Shown: positions 1-9,634 of the stretch, one piece after another
How positions within the stretch are numbered: position 1 is the first letter of the stretch
Layout of the letters: the number at the start of each line of letters is the position of its first letter
NCBI RefSeq assembly: GCF_025141175.1
Contig: NZ_CP081155.1
Coordinates: forward strand, 2,447,001-2,511,000
DNA: 64,000 nt
Reading direction: 5' to 3'
Source: Jannaschia sp. M317
GTDB lineage: Bacteria > Pseudomonadota > Alphaproteobacteria > Rhodobacterales > Rhodobacteraceae
Made by a program: the position numbers and the translations under genes
The notes under the pieces: generated by a model
What the model saw: the letters and a program-made list of their open reading frames with translations, nothing else
Databases searched by the model: none
Told to the model about the DNA's origin: nothing

Positions 1-2
1 GC

Positions 3-785
3 TTTGTCTGGGTGCCCTTCATCCTTGCGGCGACCATCGCGGCCTGGCTGGGCATGAACGACATCGCCGATGCGCGTGCGAGCTTCGCCGATCAAGCGGT
101 GATCTTCGGACGCAAGCAGAACTGGTTGATGTGCATTCTCTACACCGGCACCTTCGGCAGCTTCATCGGGTATTCAGCCGGCTTCCCGCTGCTGACGCGG
201 CTGGCCTTCCCGGATGTGAACGCGCTCAACTACGTGTTCCTTGGGCCGCTGGTCGGTGCGCTCAGCCGCGCCGGAACCGGCTGGATCTCGGACAAGTTCG
301 GCGGTGGTCGCGTGACCTTCTGGACCTTCGCGCTGATGATCGTGGCCACCTTCGGCGTGATCACTTTCCTCGGACTTGGATCGTTCATCGGCTTCTTCGC
401 CTGCTTCATGGCGTTGTTCTTCCTGACCGGTGTCGGCAATGCCTCCACCTTCCAGATGATCCCGGTCATCATGGGACGTGAAATTCCGCGCCTGATGCCG
501 CAATTGGGCGTCGAGGAACGCAAGCGGCAGATCGCCATGGAATCCGGCGCAATCGTCGCCTTCACCTCGGCCATCGCAGCCTACGGCGCCTTCTTCATCC
601 CCAAAGCCTACGGCACATCCATCGCGATGACCGGGTCGGCCGTGGGGGCGCTCTGGGCCTTCCTGATCTTCTACGTGATCTGCGTCGTCATCACCTGGGC
701 CGTCTACACGCGCCCCGGCGGCCTTCTCCACGACATCGAGCGTGGTCGCACACCGCGGGGAACCGCGGCCCAGCCCGCTGAATGA
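3..785 (+). CDS. narK: Nitrate/nitrite transporter NarK, C-terminal part (truncated by window edge)
   Basis: Major facilitator superfamily transporter that moves nitrate in and/or nitrite out across the inner membrane. The reading frame is open from base 3, so the start lies left of the window and about 260 C-terminal residues are visible. They contain at least six hydrophobic segments, the glycine-rich segment GTFGSFIGYSAGFPLL and the segment GNASTFQMIPVI; both match the nitrate signature regions of NarK proteins. The cytoplasmic loop DKFGGGRV is the usual MFS loop motif. The stop lies 64 bp before narG, so it probably heads the nar operon. Whether it is a single NarK or the second half of a NarK1-NarK2 fusion cannot be seen from here. 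Confidence 0.93.
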   Translation, partial: FVWVPFILAATIAAWLGMNDIADARASFADQAVIFGRKQNWLMCILYTGTFGSFIGYSAGFPLLTRLAFPDVNALNYVFLGPLVGALSRAGTGWISDKFGGGRVTFWTFALMIVATFGVITFLGLGSFIGFFACFMALFFLTGVGNASTFQMIPVIMGREIPRLMPQLGVEERKRQIAMESGAIVAFTSAIAAYGAFFIPKAYGTSIAMTGSAVGALWAFLIFYVICVVITWAVYTRPGGLLHDIERGRTPRGTAAQPAE

Positions 786-849
786 TCCAATTGAATTCCC
801 GGGCGGCGCAGTTCGCCGCCCGCACCCAGACACCCGAAAGGACAGCCCA

Positions 850-3800
850 ATGAGCCATCTGCTCGACAAACTGAACTTCTTCCAGAGCAAGGAACTGGAG
901 CAATTCTCGGACGGTTGGGGTCAGACCACCCGCGAGAACCGCGACTGGGAGGACACCTACCGGAACCGCTGGCGGCACGACAAGATCGTCCGCTCGACCC
1001 ACGGGGTGAACTGCACCGGGTCGTGTTCGTGGAAGATCTACGTCAAGTCCGGGATCGTCACCTGGGAAACCCAGCAGACCGACTATCCGCGCACGCGCGC
1101 TGGCCTGCCCAACCACGAACCGCGCGGCTGCGCGCGGGGAGCGTCCTACAGCTGGTATCTCTATTCCGCCAACCGCGTGAAGAATCCGTTGATCCGGGGC
1201 GCCCTGATGCGCGCCTGGCGCAAGATGCGCGAGACCATGACGCCGGTGGCCGCCTGGACCGCGATCCAGAACGATCCCGCCCTGCGCAACGCGATCAACA
1301 AGACCCGCGGCAAGGGCGGCTTCGTGCGGGCAAGCTGGGACGAAGCGACCGAGATCATCGCCGCTGCCAACGCCTACACGGCCAAGACCTACGGGCCCGA
1401 CCGTGTCTTCGGTTTCTCGCCGATCCCGGCCATGTCGATGGTCAGCTATGCCGCGGGCTCGCGCTATCTGTCCCTTCTGGGCGGCACCTGCATGTCGTTC
1501 TACGACTGGTATTGCGACCTGCCGCCGGCCTCGCCGCAGACCTGGGGCGAGCAGACAGATGTGCCGGAATCGGCCGACTGGTACAATGCCGGGTTCCTGA
1601 TGCTCTGGGGCTCGAACGTGCCGCAGACCCGCACGCCCGACGCCCATTTCTACACCGAGGTGCGCTATCGCGGCACCAAGTCCGCCGTGGTCAGCCCCGA
1701 CTATTCCGAGGCCGCCAAGTTCGGCGACATCTGGCTGAATCCGCAGGCCGGCACCGACGCGGCGCTGGCGATGGCCATGGGCCATGTGATCCTGCGCGAA
1801 TTCCACCTCGACCGGCAGGCCGCGTATTTCGAGGACTACGCCCGCAAGTACACGGACATGCCGATGCTGGTGCGGCTGGATGAAAAGGACGGGCACCTCG
1901 TGCCGGGCCGCATGCTGCGCGCCGACGATTTCGACGGCAATCTGGGCGAGTCGAACAATCCAGACTGGAAGACCGTCGCCTATGACGAGGCGTCGGGCCA
2001 GATCGTGGCGCCTAACGGGTCCATCGGGTTCCGCTGGGGCGAAGAGGGCAAGTGGAATCTCGAAGAGCAGGCGAAAGGGGCAGAGGCCAAGCTGCGCCTG
2101 AGCCAGATTCTCGATGGCGACCACGACGAGGTCGTGGGCGTCGATTTCCCCTATTTCGGGGGCGCCGCAACGGGCGATTTCGTCAAGTGCGACCACCCCG
2201 AAGTGCTGACCCGGAATATTCCGGCGCGCCGCGTGAAACTGGCCGACGGCAACGAGGTTCTAGTTACCACCGTGTTCGACCTGTTCTGCGCCAATTACGG
2301 TCTCGACCGAGGCCTTGGCGGTGACTGGGTGTCCAAGGACTTCAACGACGACAGCCCCTACACCCCGGCCTGGGCCGAAAAGATCACCGGCGTGGCTGCC
2401 GAGAAGATTATCGCGGTCGCGCGGGAATTCGCGGGCAACGCCGAAAAGACCCATGGCAAGTCCATGGTCATCCTCGGGGCCGGTCTGAACCACTGGTACC
2501 ACATGGACATGAACTATCGCGGCATCATCAACATGCTGGTGATGTGCGGCTGCATCGGCCAGGAGGGCGGCGGCTGGTCGCATTACGTGGGGCAGGAAAA
2601 GCTGCGCCCGCAGACCGGCTGGCAGCCGCTGGCCTTCGCGCTGGACTGGAACCGTCCGCCGCGGCACATGAACTCGACATCCTGCTGGTATGCCCATACC
2701 GACCAGTGGCGCTACGAGACCCTCCGGGCGGGCGAAATCCTGTCGCCCACGGCGCCCGAGGGCGATTGGGACATTTCCCTGATAGACTACAACATCCGGG
2801 CCGAGCGCATGGGCTGGCTGCCGTCCGCCCCGCAGTTGAAAACCAACCCGCTGGAGGTCTCGAAAGCTGCCAAGAAGGTGGGCAAGGAGATCAAGGACTA
2901 CGTCGCCGAACAGCTGAAATCCGGCGATCTGGAAATGTCCTGCCAGGATCCGGACGCGCCGGAAAACTGGCCGCGCAACCTGTTCGTCTGGCGGTCGAAC
3001 CTGCTCGGGTCTTCGGGCAAAGGACACGAGTATTTCCTCAAGCACCTGCTCGGTACCGATCACGGCGTGATGGGCAAGGACCTGGGCGAGGAAGGCGGCG
3101 TGATGCCGAAGGAGGCCGTCTGGCATGACGAGGCGCCGAAGGGCAAGCTCGACCTGCTGGTCTGCATCGACTTCCGCATGTCCACGACGGCGGTCTATTC
3201 CGACATCGTCCTGCCGACCGCCAGCTGGTACGAAAAGGACGACCTTAACACCTCAGACATGCACCCGTTCATCCACCCGCTTCAGGCGGCGGTGGACCCG
3301 GCCTACGAGTCGAAGTCGGACTGGGAGATCTTCAAGTCGATCGCCCGCAAGTTCTCGGAAGTGGCACCCGAGGTTCTGGGTGTCGAAACCGATATCGTCC
3401 AGCTTCCGCTGCTGCACGACACCCCCGGCGAACTGGCGCAGGCCCATGTGAAGGACTGGAAGAAGGGCGAATGTGACCTGATCCCGGGCAAGACCGCGCC
3501 GAACTATATCGCGGTCGAGCGGGATTATCCCAACCTCTACAAGAAGTTCACCTCGGTCGGTCCGCTGCTGGAGAAACTCGGAAACGGCGGCAAGGGGATC
3601 ACATGGGACACCAAGGTCGAGGTCGGCCATCTGCGCGACCTCAATGGCGTGGTGCAGGACGAGGGTGTCTCGAAGGGGCACGCGAAACTCGAAACGGCTA
3701 TCGACGCGGCCGAGATGATCCTGATGCTGGCGCCCGAGACCAACGGCGAAGTGGCCGTGAAGGCGTGGGAGGAGTTGGAAAAACCCACCGGTCGCCACCA

Positions 3801-4608
3801 TGCCCACCTGGCCGAGGGCGCGCACCATACCAAGATCCGCTTCCGCGATATCGCGGCGCAACCGCGCAAGATTATCTCGTCGCCCACCTGGTCGGGGATC
3901 GAGAGCGAGGAGGTCTGCTACAACGCGGGATACACCAACGTCCACGAGTTGATCCCGTGGCGCACCCTGACGGGCCGCCAGCAGCTTTATCAGGATCATG
4001 AATGGATGCGCGCCTTCGGCGAGGGTTTCGTCAGCTACCGTCCGCCGGTCGACCTCAAGACCATCACCGCGGCCGTCAACAACGACGCGGCCGAGGGCAG
4101 CCCGCATGTGGTGCTGAACTTCATCACGCCGCACCAGAAATGGGGCATCCATTCCACCTATACCGACAACCTGCTGATGCTGACGCTGAACAGGGGCGGA
4201 CCGGTGGTCTGGATGTCCGAAGTGGACGCGCAGAAGGCCGGGCTGGTCGATAACGACTGGGTCGAGGCCTACAACACCAACGGCGCGCTGACCGCGCGGG
4301 TGGTGGTGTCCCAGCGGATCAAGCAGGGCACGCTGTTCATGTATCACGCTCAGGAAAAGATCGTGAACACCCCCGGCTCGGAAAAGACCGGCAATCGCGG
4401 CGGCATCCACAACTCGGTGACCCGCGCAACGCTGAAACCCACGCACATGATCGGCGGCTATGCGCAGCTGTCCTACGGCTTCAACTACTACGGCACCGTG
4501 GGCAGCAACCGCGACGAGTTCGTGATCGTGCGGAAAATGAAGAAGATCGACTGGCTCGACAAACCCACAAGCCGGTCCGCAACCCAGAACGTGGAGGCAG
4601 CGGAATGA
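850..4608 (+). CDS. narG: Respiratory nitrate reductase alpha subunit
   Basis: Catalytic Mo-bisMGD subunit of membrane-bound nitrate reductase; it reduces nitrate to nitrite on the cytoplasmic side with electrons passed from NarI through NarH. The 1252-residue length is normal. The N-terminus has the FS0 iron-sulfur ligands His51, Cys55, Cys59 and Cys94. The segment around residues 218-230 (FYDWYCDLPPASPQ) carries the conserved Asp that binds Mo, probably Asp223. The start at 850 follows a good ribosome binding site (GAAAGGA at 836-842); an in-frame upstream start at 742 would run back into narK and has no support. It overlaps narH by 4 bp. There is no Tat signal, as expected for the cytoplasmic-facing Nar type. 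Confidence 0.98.
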   Translation: MSHLLDKLNFFQSKELEQFSDGWGQTTRENRDWEDTYRNRWRHDKIVRSTHGVNCTGSCSWKIYVKSGIVTWETQQTDYPRTRAGLPNHEPRGCARGASYSWYLYSANRVKNPLIRGALMRAWRKMRETMTPVAAWTAIQNDPALRNAINKTRGKGGFVRASWDEATEIIAAANAYTAKTYGPDRVFGFSPIPAMSMVSYAAGSRYLSLLGGTCMSFYDWYCDLPPASPQTWGEQTDVPESADWYNAGFLMLWGSNVPQTRTPDAHFYTEVRYRGTKSAVVSPDYSEAAKFGDIWLNPQAGTDAALAMAMGHVILREFHLDRQAAYFEDYARKYTDMPMLVRLDEKDGHLVPGRMLRADDFDGNLGESNNPDWKTVAYDEASGQIVAPNGSIGFRWGEEGKWNLEEQAKGAEAKLRLSQILDGDHDEVVGVDFPYFGGAATGDFVKCDHPEVLTRNIPARRVKLADGNEVLVTTVFDLFCANYGLDRGLGGDWVSKDFNDDSPYTPAWAEKITGVAAEKIIAVAREFAGNAEKTHGKSMVILGAGLNHWYHMDMNYRGIINMLVMCGCIGQEGGGWSHYVGQEKLRPQTGWQPLAFALDWNRPPRHMNSTSCWYAHTDQWRYETLRAGEILSPTAPEGDWDISLIDYNIRAERMGWLPSAPQLKTNPLEVSKAAKKVGKEIKDYVAEQLKSGDLEMSCQDPDAPENWPRNLFVWRSNLLGSSGKGHEYFLKHLLGTDHGVMGKDLGEEGGVMPKEAVWHDEAPKGKLDLLVCIDFRMSTTAVYSDIVLPTASWYEKDDLNTSDMHPFIHPLQAAVDPAYESKSDWEIFKSIARKFSEVAPEVLGVETDIVQLPLLHDTPGELAQAHVKDWKKGECDLIPGKTAPNYIAVERDYPNLYKKFTSVGPLLEKLGNGGKGITWDTKVEVGHLRDLNGVVQDEGVSKGHAKLETAIDAAEMILMLAPETNGEVAVKAWEELEKPTGRHHAHLAEGAHHTKIRFRDIAAQPRKIISSPTWSGIESEEVCYNAGYTNVHELIPWRTLTGRQQLYQDHEWMRAFGEGFVSYRPPVDLKTITAAVNNDAAEGSPHVVLNFITPHQKWGIHSTYTDNLLMLTLNRGGPVVWMSEVDAQKAGLVDNDWVEAYNTNGALTARVVVSQRIKQGTLFMYHAQEKIVNTPGSEKTGNRGGIHNSVTRATLKPTHMIGGYAQLSYGFNYYGTVGSNRDEFVIVRKMKKIDWLDKPTSRSATQNVEAAE

Positions 4609-6131
4609 GAGTTCGTGCGCAAATCGGCAAGGTCCTGAACCTCGACAAATGCATCGGGTGTCACACCTGCTCGGTTACCTGCAAGAATGTGTGGACGACG
4701 CGCGAAGGCGTTGAGTACGCGTGGTTCAACAACGTCGAGACCAAGCCCGGCACCGGCTATCCGACCGACTGGGAAAACCAGAAGCGATGGAACGGCGGCT
4801 GGGCACGCTCGGCCAGCGGCAAGCTGCATCCCAAGCAGGGATCGAAGTGGCGGATCCTGGCGAACATCTTCGCCAACCCGTCGATGCCCGAGATCGACGA
4901 CTACTATGAGCCGTTCGATTTCGACTACGACCACCTGAAATCGGCGCCCGACATGAACGCCTTTCCCACCGCACGCCCCCGATCGAAGATCACCGGCGAG
5001 CGGATGGAGAAGATCGAGAAGGGTCCGAACTGGGAGGAAATCCTCGGCGGTGAGTTTTCGAAGCGGTCGGCCGACTACAACTTCGAGAACGTGCAGAAGG
5101 AGATCTATGGAGAGTACGAAAATACCTTCATGATGTACCTGCCGCGGCTCTGCGAGCATTGCCTCAACCCTACCTGCTCGGCCTCCTGCCCCTCGGGTGC
5201 CATCTACAAGCGCGAGGAGGACGGCATCGTCCTGATCGACCAGGAGAAATGTCGCGGCTGGCGGATGTGCATCTCGGGCTGCCCCTACAAGAAGGTCTAT
5301 TACAACTGGGATACCGGCAAATCCGAGAAATGCACCTTCTGCTATCCGCGGATTGAGTCCGGCCAGCCGACGGTTTGCTCGGAAACCTGCGTCGGCCGTA
5401 TCCGCTATCTGGGCGTGATCCTTTATGACGCCGACAAGATCGAGGCGGCGGCCAGCGCCGAACGCGAGACCGATCTCTACGGCGCGCAACTGGATGTGTT
5501 TCTCGATCCGAACGACCCCGAGGTGATCGCCGCCGCCCGCCGCGACGGTGTGCCCGAGGACTGGATCGAGGCCGCAAAGGTCAGCCCGGTCTGGAAGATG
5601 GCGATGGACTGGAAGGTCGCCTTCCCGCTGCACCCCGAATACCGGACGCTGCCGATGGTCTGGTACATCCCGCCGCTCAGCCCGATCCAGAACGCCGCTC
5701 AGGCCGGACAGATCGCGATGAGCGACCAGATGCCCGACGTGCGGTCTCTGCGCATCCCCGTCAAATACCTCGCCAACATGCTGACGGCGGGGGACGAGGA
5801 GCCCATCGTGCACGCCCTCGAACGCATGTCCGCGATGCGGCTCTATATGCGGGCGCTCAGCGTGGATGGCGTGCGGGACGAGGCGATCGCCGCCCGTGTC
5901 GGTATGTCGGGCCGGGTGATCGAGGACATGTACAAGATCATGGCCATCGCCGATTACGAGGACCGCTTCGCGATCCCCACGGCGCACCGCGAGCAAAACG
6001 AGCATGGCGCCGACATCCGCGGCGGCTGCGGCTTTACCGATGGCAACGGCTGTTCCACCGGCGAGGCCGGCAAGACCACCTTGTTCGGCGGCAAGAAAAA
6101 GAAATTCGCCCTTCCGCAGGAGACCTTCTGA
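4605..6131 (+). CDS. narH: Respiratory nitrate reductase beta subunit
   Basis: Electron-transfer subunit with four iron-sulfur clusters, 508 residues. The first Cys group is CIGCHTCSVTC near residues 16-26. The second group is near residues 183-195 (CEHCLNPTCSASC). The third is CRGWRMCISGC, where Trp replaces the second Cys; this substitution marks the [3Fe-4S] cluster of NarH. The last groups are CTFC and CSETC. It starts inside the narG stop (ATGA overlap) and its stop shares one base with the narJ start, so translation is coupled across narGHJ. Confidence 0.98.
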   Translation: MRVRAQIGKVLNLDKCIGCHTCSVTCKNVWTTREGVEYAWFNNVETKPGTGYPTDWENQKRWNGGWARSASGKLHPKQGSKWRILANIFANPSMPEIDDYYEPFDFDYDHLKSAPDMNAFPTARPRSKITGERMEKIEKGPNWEEILGGEFSKRSADYNFENVQKEIYGEYENTFMMYLPRLCEHCLNPTCSASCPSGAIYKREEDGIVLIDQEKCRGWRMCISGCPYKKVYYNWDTGKSEKCTFCYPRIESGQPTVCSETCVGRIRYLGVILYDADKIEAAASAERETDLYGAQLDVFLDPNDPEVIAAARRDGVPEDWIEAAKVSPVWKMAMDWKVAFPLHPEYRTLPMVWYIPPLSPIQNAAQAGQIAMSDQMPDVRSLRIPVKYLANMLTAGDEEPIVHALERMSAMRLYMRALSVDGVRDEAIAARVGMSGRVIEDMYKIMAIADYEDRFAIPTAHREQNEHGADIRGGCGFTDGNGCSTGEAGKTTLFGGKKKKFALPQETF

Positions 6132-6835
6132 TGATGGACCGCACACTCAAGGCCCTGTCGCTGATCCTGAGCTATCCCTCGCGGGAGCTTCAGGAGGCCA
6201 TGCCCGAAATCGGGGGCGTCATCGCAGCCGATCCCCGCATCGCCGCCGACACACGGGCTGCGCTGCGCAGGTTGGCCGATGGCTTCGCAAAGGCCGACCT
6301 CTACGACCTGCAGGAAAGCTATGTGATGCTCTTTGACCGGTCGCGGACGCTGTCGCTCAATCTCTTCGAGCATGTTCATGGCGAAAGCCGTGACCGGGGC
6401 GGCGCGATGGTAAGCCTGATCGAGACCTACCGGGAGGGCGGGTTCGAGCCCGCCACCTCGGAACTGCCGGACCACCTGCCGGTGCTGCTGGAATTCCTGT
6501 CGACGCGTCCCTTCGCAGAAGTGCAGGAAACTCTGGCGGACGCGGCGCATATCCTTGATGCTCTCGCGGTCCGGCTTGTCCGGCGCGACAGCGGATATGC
6601 CGCCGCGTTCGCCGCTCTTTCCCAGCTCGCCGACACGCAGGCCGACGCCGAAGCGGTGGCCGACATGCTGGCCCAGCCGGATGATGACCCGACCGACCTC
6701 GCGGCGCTTGATGCCGTCTGGGAGGAAACCGAGGTAACATTCGGCCCCGATCCAAACGCCGGTTGTCCGCAAGTCCGCGACATGCTCGCGGCGATGGACA
6801 AACCCGCACCGAAACCCCTGAACAGGAGCGCATGA
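6131..6835 (+). CDS. narJ: Nitrate reductase molybdenum cofactor assembly chaperone
   Basis: System-specific chaperone of the TorD/NarJ family that holds apo-NarGH until the Mo cofactor is inserted and the complex docks on NarI; it is not part of the final enzyme. The 234-residue protein begins with the family pattern LSLILSYPSRELQEAMPEI and has the conserved patch LFEHVHGESRDRGGAM near residues 78-92. The start codon shares one base with the narH stop, and narI begins one base after the narJ stop. Its C-terminal third is acidic and less conserved, which is usual. Confidence 0.95.
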   Translation: MMDRTLKALSLILSYPSRELQEAMPEIGGVIAADPRIAADTRAALRRLADGFAKADLYDLQESYVMLFDRSRTLSLNLFEHVHGESRDRGGAMVSLIETYREGGFEPATSELPDHLPVLLEFLSTRPFAEVQETLADAAHILDALAVRLVRRDSGYAAAFAALSQLADTQADAEAVADMLAQPDDDPTDLAALDAVWEETEVTFGPDPNAGCPQVRDMLAAMDKPAPKPLNRSA

Positions 6836-6836
6836 T

Positions 6837-7622
6837 ATGTTTGGCGACTTCGACATCAACTTCGTCATCTTCGGGGTCATGCCCTATGTCGCGCTGACGA
6901 TCTTCCTCGTGGGGTCGATCGTGCGCTATGAACGGGACCCCTTCACCTGGAAAAGTTCCTCGAGCCAGCTTTTGCGCCGCAAGCAGCTGATCTGGGGCTC
7001 GATCCTGTTTCACGTCGGTATCCTGACCGTGTTCTTTGGTCACCTCGTCGGCCTGTTTACGCCGGTCTGGGTTCTGGATGCGATCGGCATTCCCTATGCG
7101 CTCAAGCAGTGGATGGCGGTCATCATCGGCGGCCCGGCGGGCATCGCGGCCCTCATCGGATCGACCATGCTGATCCATCGCCGCCTGAGCGACCCACGCA
7201 TTCGCGTCACCTCCACTACGCCGGACATCCTCATCATGGTGCTGATCTGGCTGCAGCTGGCCATCGGCCTTCTGACGATCACCCAGACGCTTCAGCACAT
7301 GGACGGGTCGGAAATGGTCCGCTTCATGACCTGGTCGCAGAGCGTGGTCAGCTGGAACATCAACGCCTGGGTCACGGTGGTTGACGTGCACTGGCTCTAC
7401 AAGCTGCACATCTTCCTCGGCCTGATCATCACGGCGCTGTTTCCCTTCACGCGGCTGGTGCACATCTGGTCGGGCTTTGCCGCTCCGTTCCGCTACCTGC
7501 TGACGCGGCCCGGCTACCAGATCGTGCGCTCGCGTCGGCATCGCCCGCTCGAAGACCGCCGCCGCGCCTATGACAAGGTGCAAGCCAAGCGCGGTCCCAC
7601 CTCCACGACGCCAGCGGAGTGA
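6837..7622 (+). CDS. narI: Respiratory nitrate reductase gamma subunit (cytochrome b)
   Basis: Membrane diheme cytochrome b that takes electrons from quinol and anchors NarGH to the inner membrane. The 261 residues contain five hydrophobic helices. Candidate heme ligands sit where expected: His59 and His69 in the second helix (10 apart), and His191 and His209 in the last helix region (18 apart, in KLHIF and RLVHIW). These spacings match those of E. coli NarI (His56/66 and 187/205). The C-terminal tail is basic and cytoplasmic. The stop overlaps the start region of the next gene. Confidence 0.97.
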   Translation: MFGDFDINFVIFGVMPYVALTIFLVGSIVRYERDPFTWKSSSSQLLRRKQLIWGSILFHVGILTVFFGHLVGLFTPVWVLDAIGIPYALKQWMAVIIGGPAGIAALIGSTMLIHRRLSDPRIRVTSTTPDILIMVLIWLQLAIGLLTITQTLQHMDGSEMVRFMTWSQSVVSWNINAWVTVVDVHWLYKLHIFLGLIITALFPFTRLVHIWSGFAAPFRYLLTRPGYQIVRSRRHRPLEDRRRAYDKVQAKRGPTSTTPAE

Positions 7623-7627
7623 GCCAG

Positions 7628-8422
7628 ATGAACGTGGCCCTGTTTCCCGATGTCGTCGTGAACAATGAGACCATCCCCTCGGCGGCAATCGCCGCCGAGG
7701 CCCAGAACCACACTGGCCCGAAGGACAAGCCGGGCATCGCCTGGCGCAAGGCGGCGCAGGCGCTGGCCATCCGCGCACTGCTGTTGCAAGAGGCGAAGCG
7801 CCGGGGGTTGACGCCCGACCCGCTGGAACTGGCGCCAAGCCGCTTCGAGACCGAAGACGAAGCCCTGATCCGTGCCCTTCTGGATGAAGCGCTGGAAATC
7901 GAGCCGATTGCCGAGGACGCGGTCCGTGCGGAATGGCAAAAGGACCCCGACCGTTACCGATCCGCGCCGCTCTGGGATGTCTCGCATATCCTGTGTGCCT
8001 GCGATCCGCGCGACGACGCCGAACGCGCCATGGCCGAGGCGCGGGCCCTTGCCCTGCTGGCGCGGCTTGATGGCGACGCCAAAGGGTTCGCCGCCGCTGC
8101 CCGTGAAAGCGACTGCGGCTCCAAGGCTTCGGCTGGGCATCTGGGCCAGCTTGGCCCGGGCGACACCGTGCCCGAGTTCGAAGCGGCGTTGCGCACCCTG
8201 GCCGAGGGCGGCATCAGCCCCACACCCGTTCTCTCTCGGCACGGCTGGCACATCATCCGCCTGAACGCCACAGCACCAGGTCAGGTTCTGCCCTATGAGA
8301 CCGTCCGCCCCAGAATCGCGCAGGCGCTGGAAAAGGCGGCCTGGGCGCGGGCATCACGGGACTTCGTCGAATCTCTGGCCCAAGGCGCACAGATCACCGG
8401 CGCAAGCCTTGCGCCGATCTGA
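7628..8422 (+). CDS. Parvulin-type peptidyl-prolyl cis-trans isomerase in the nar operon
   Basis: Predicted PpiC/parvulin-family prolyl isomerase (NifM-like layout), 264 residues. The N-terminal half is helical; the rotamase domain occupies about residues 110-250. Family features are VSHILCACDPRDDAE, a second segment SDCGSKASAGHLGQLGPGD and the core FSRHGWHII-like stretch LSRHGWHIIRL. I chose ATG 7628, with GGAG at 7615-7618 nine bases upstream; the GTG at 7619 directly abuts that GGAG and would be unspaced. No signal peptide is visible, so it is probably cytoplasmic. Position directly after narI suggests a role in maturing the nitrate reductase complex; this is inference from context. Confidence 0.88.
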   Translation: MNVALFPDVVVNNETIPSAAIAAEAQNHTGPKDKPGIAWRKAAQALAIRALLLQEAKRRGLTPDPLELAPSRFETEDEALIRALLDEALEIEPIAEDAVRAEWQKDPDRYRSAPLWDVSHILCACDPRDDAERAMAEARALALLARLDGDAKGFAAAARESDCGSKASAGHLGQLGPGDTVPEFEAALRTLAEGGISPTPVLSRHGWHIIRLNATAPGQVLPYETVRPRIAQALEKAAWARASRDFVESLAQGAQITGASLAPI

Positions 8423-8442
8423 ACCACGCGAAAGGACGTGTC

Positions 8443-9012
8443 ATGCAACCGTCAGAGCCATTGCTGCGTGGGAGCGGTGATAAACCGACAAGCCCGAGCC
8501 TGCTTGCAAATCCTCTGGATTTCATCAGTGAAGACCACCTGCGCGAACGTCAGATTTGCGCAGTGATCGACAGGCTGGCATCGGCGGACGCTCTCGATCG
8601 CCAGGCAGCGACAACGGTGCTGCGCTTTCTGAACGAGGAATTGAACGTCCACCTGCGCGACGAGATGGAAGATCTGTTCCCGCTTCTTGCCCGGCGCTGC
8701 ACGGAGGAGGATGCGATCGAGGGTGCGATCGACCGGATTAGGGCTGATCAGGATGAGGCGATGCGTCTGTTGCCTGACGTGCGTGCGATGCTGGCTGGTT
8801 GCCTCGACAGGGGGGCCGATCTGACCGCCAAGGAGCGCGCCGTGTTGTCCAGGTTTGCGGGGCACGTGCGCCGCCACCTCGTTGCCGAAAACGCGATCCT
8901 CCTGCCGATTGCCCGCGCCCGGCTGACTCGGGCCGATCTGCAGACCCTGTCGAAACACATGCGAACGCGGCGCGGGCTGCCAGATTCCCCGGAGACGACC
9001 GATGCTGAATGA
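8443..9012 (+). CDS. Hemerythrin HHE cation-binding domain protein
   Basis: A 189-residue, mostly helical protein with the spaced His/Glu pattern of bacterial hemerythrin-like HHE domains: EDHLRER near residue 30, HLRDEMEDLFPLL near residues 68-80, and HVRRHLVAENAILLP near 143-157. Such domains hold a diiron centre that can bind oxygen or nitric oxide; some family members act in nitrosative stress or iron-sulfur repair. The gene follows the nar genes closely and overlaps the carbonic anhydrase gene by 11 bp. A role in handling NO or oxygen around nitrate respiration is plausible but inferred. Confidence 0.87.
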   Translation: MQPSEPLLRGSGDKPTSPSLLANPLDFISEDHLRERQICAVIDRLASADALDRQAATTVLRFLNEELNVHLRDEMEDLFPLLARRCTEEDAIEGAIDRIRADQDEAMRLLPDVRAMLAGCLDRGADLTAKERAVLSRFAGHVRRHLVAENAILLPIARARLTRADLQTLSKHMRTRRGLPDSPETTDAE

Positions 9013-9634
9013 TCTTCTGGCGCGCAACGTGGCTTGGTCGCAACAACGTCACGCCGAGGAACCCGACTATTTCACCCGCCTTGCCGCGCTTCAGGCGCCC
9101 GAGTTCTTCTGGATCGGCTGTTCGGACAGTCGGGTTCCGGCCAACGTGGTCGCGGGGCTCGATCCGGGCGAGGTCTTCGTCCATCGCAACGTCGCCAACA
9201 TCGTTCATTCCTCGGACATGAACCTGCTCTCGGCGCTGGAGTTCGCGGTCGATGCGTTGCATGTGCGCGAGATCATCGTTTGCGGCCACTATGGCTGCGG
9301 CGGGGTCAAGGCCGCGACCGAGGATCTGCCCCATGGTCTGGCCGATCACTGGCTCGAGCCGATTCGGCGTCTGGCTCGCGCTTACGCGGTCGATCTGGGG
9401 CGCGAACCCGATCTCGAAAGACAACGTGACCGACTGGCCGAACTGAACGTCGTCGAAGGGGTTCGGCGTGTCTGCGAAACGCCGATCCTTCAGAGGGCAT
9501 GGCGTCGCGGAGCCGATGTCCGCGTGCACGGCCTGATCTACGGGCTCAAGGACGGGCGCCTGCGAGATCTCGATTGCAGCATTGGGCCCGGGCACTTCCA
9601 GGCTGCCCAATCCACACAGGAGGCAGCACAATGA
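9002..9634 (+). CDS. can: Beta-class carbonic anhydrase
   Basis: Cytoplasmic zinc enzyme interconverting CO2 and bicarbonate. The 210 residues show the complete beta-class active site: Cys40 with the Asp42-Arg44 dyad (CSDSRVP), and His96 plus Cys99 (CGHYGCGGV). Length is typical. It starts 11 bp inside the hemerythrin gene, and its stop overlaps the moeA start (ATGA), so it is embedded in the nar-linked operon. This location is unusual; the link to nitrate respiration is not explained by family knowledge. Confidence 0.96.
   Translation: MLNDLLARNVAWSQQRHAEEPDYFTRLAALQAPEFFWIGCSDSRVPANVVAGLDPGEVFVHRNVANIVHSSDMNLLSALEFAVDALHVREIIVCGHYGCGGVKAATEDLPHGLADHWLEPIRRLARAYAVDLGREPDLERQRDRLAELNVVEGVRRVCETPILQRAWRRGADVRVHGLIYGLKDGRLRDLDCSIGPGHFQAAQSTQEAAQ

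Noticed and set aside
691..2196. 501-codon minus-strand frame across narG start
   Set aside because: Antisense to narG, no domain pattern.
4488..6146. 552-codon minus-strand frame across narH
   Set aside because: narH has all iron-sulfur cysteines in the plus frame; this is a shadow.
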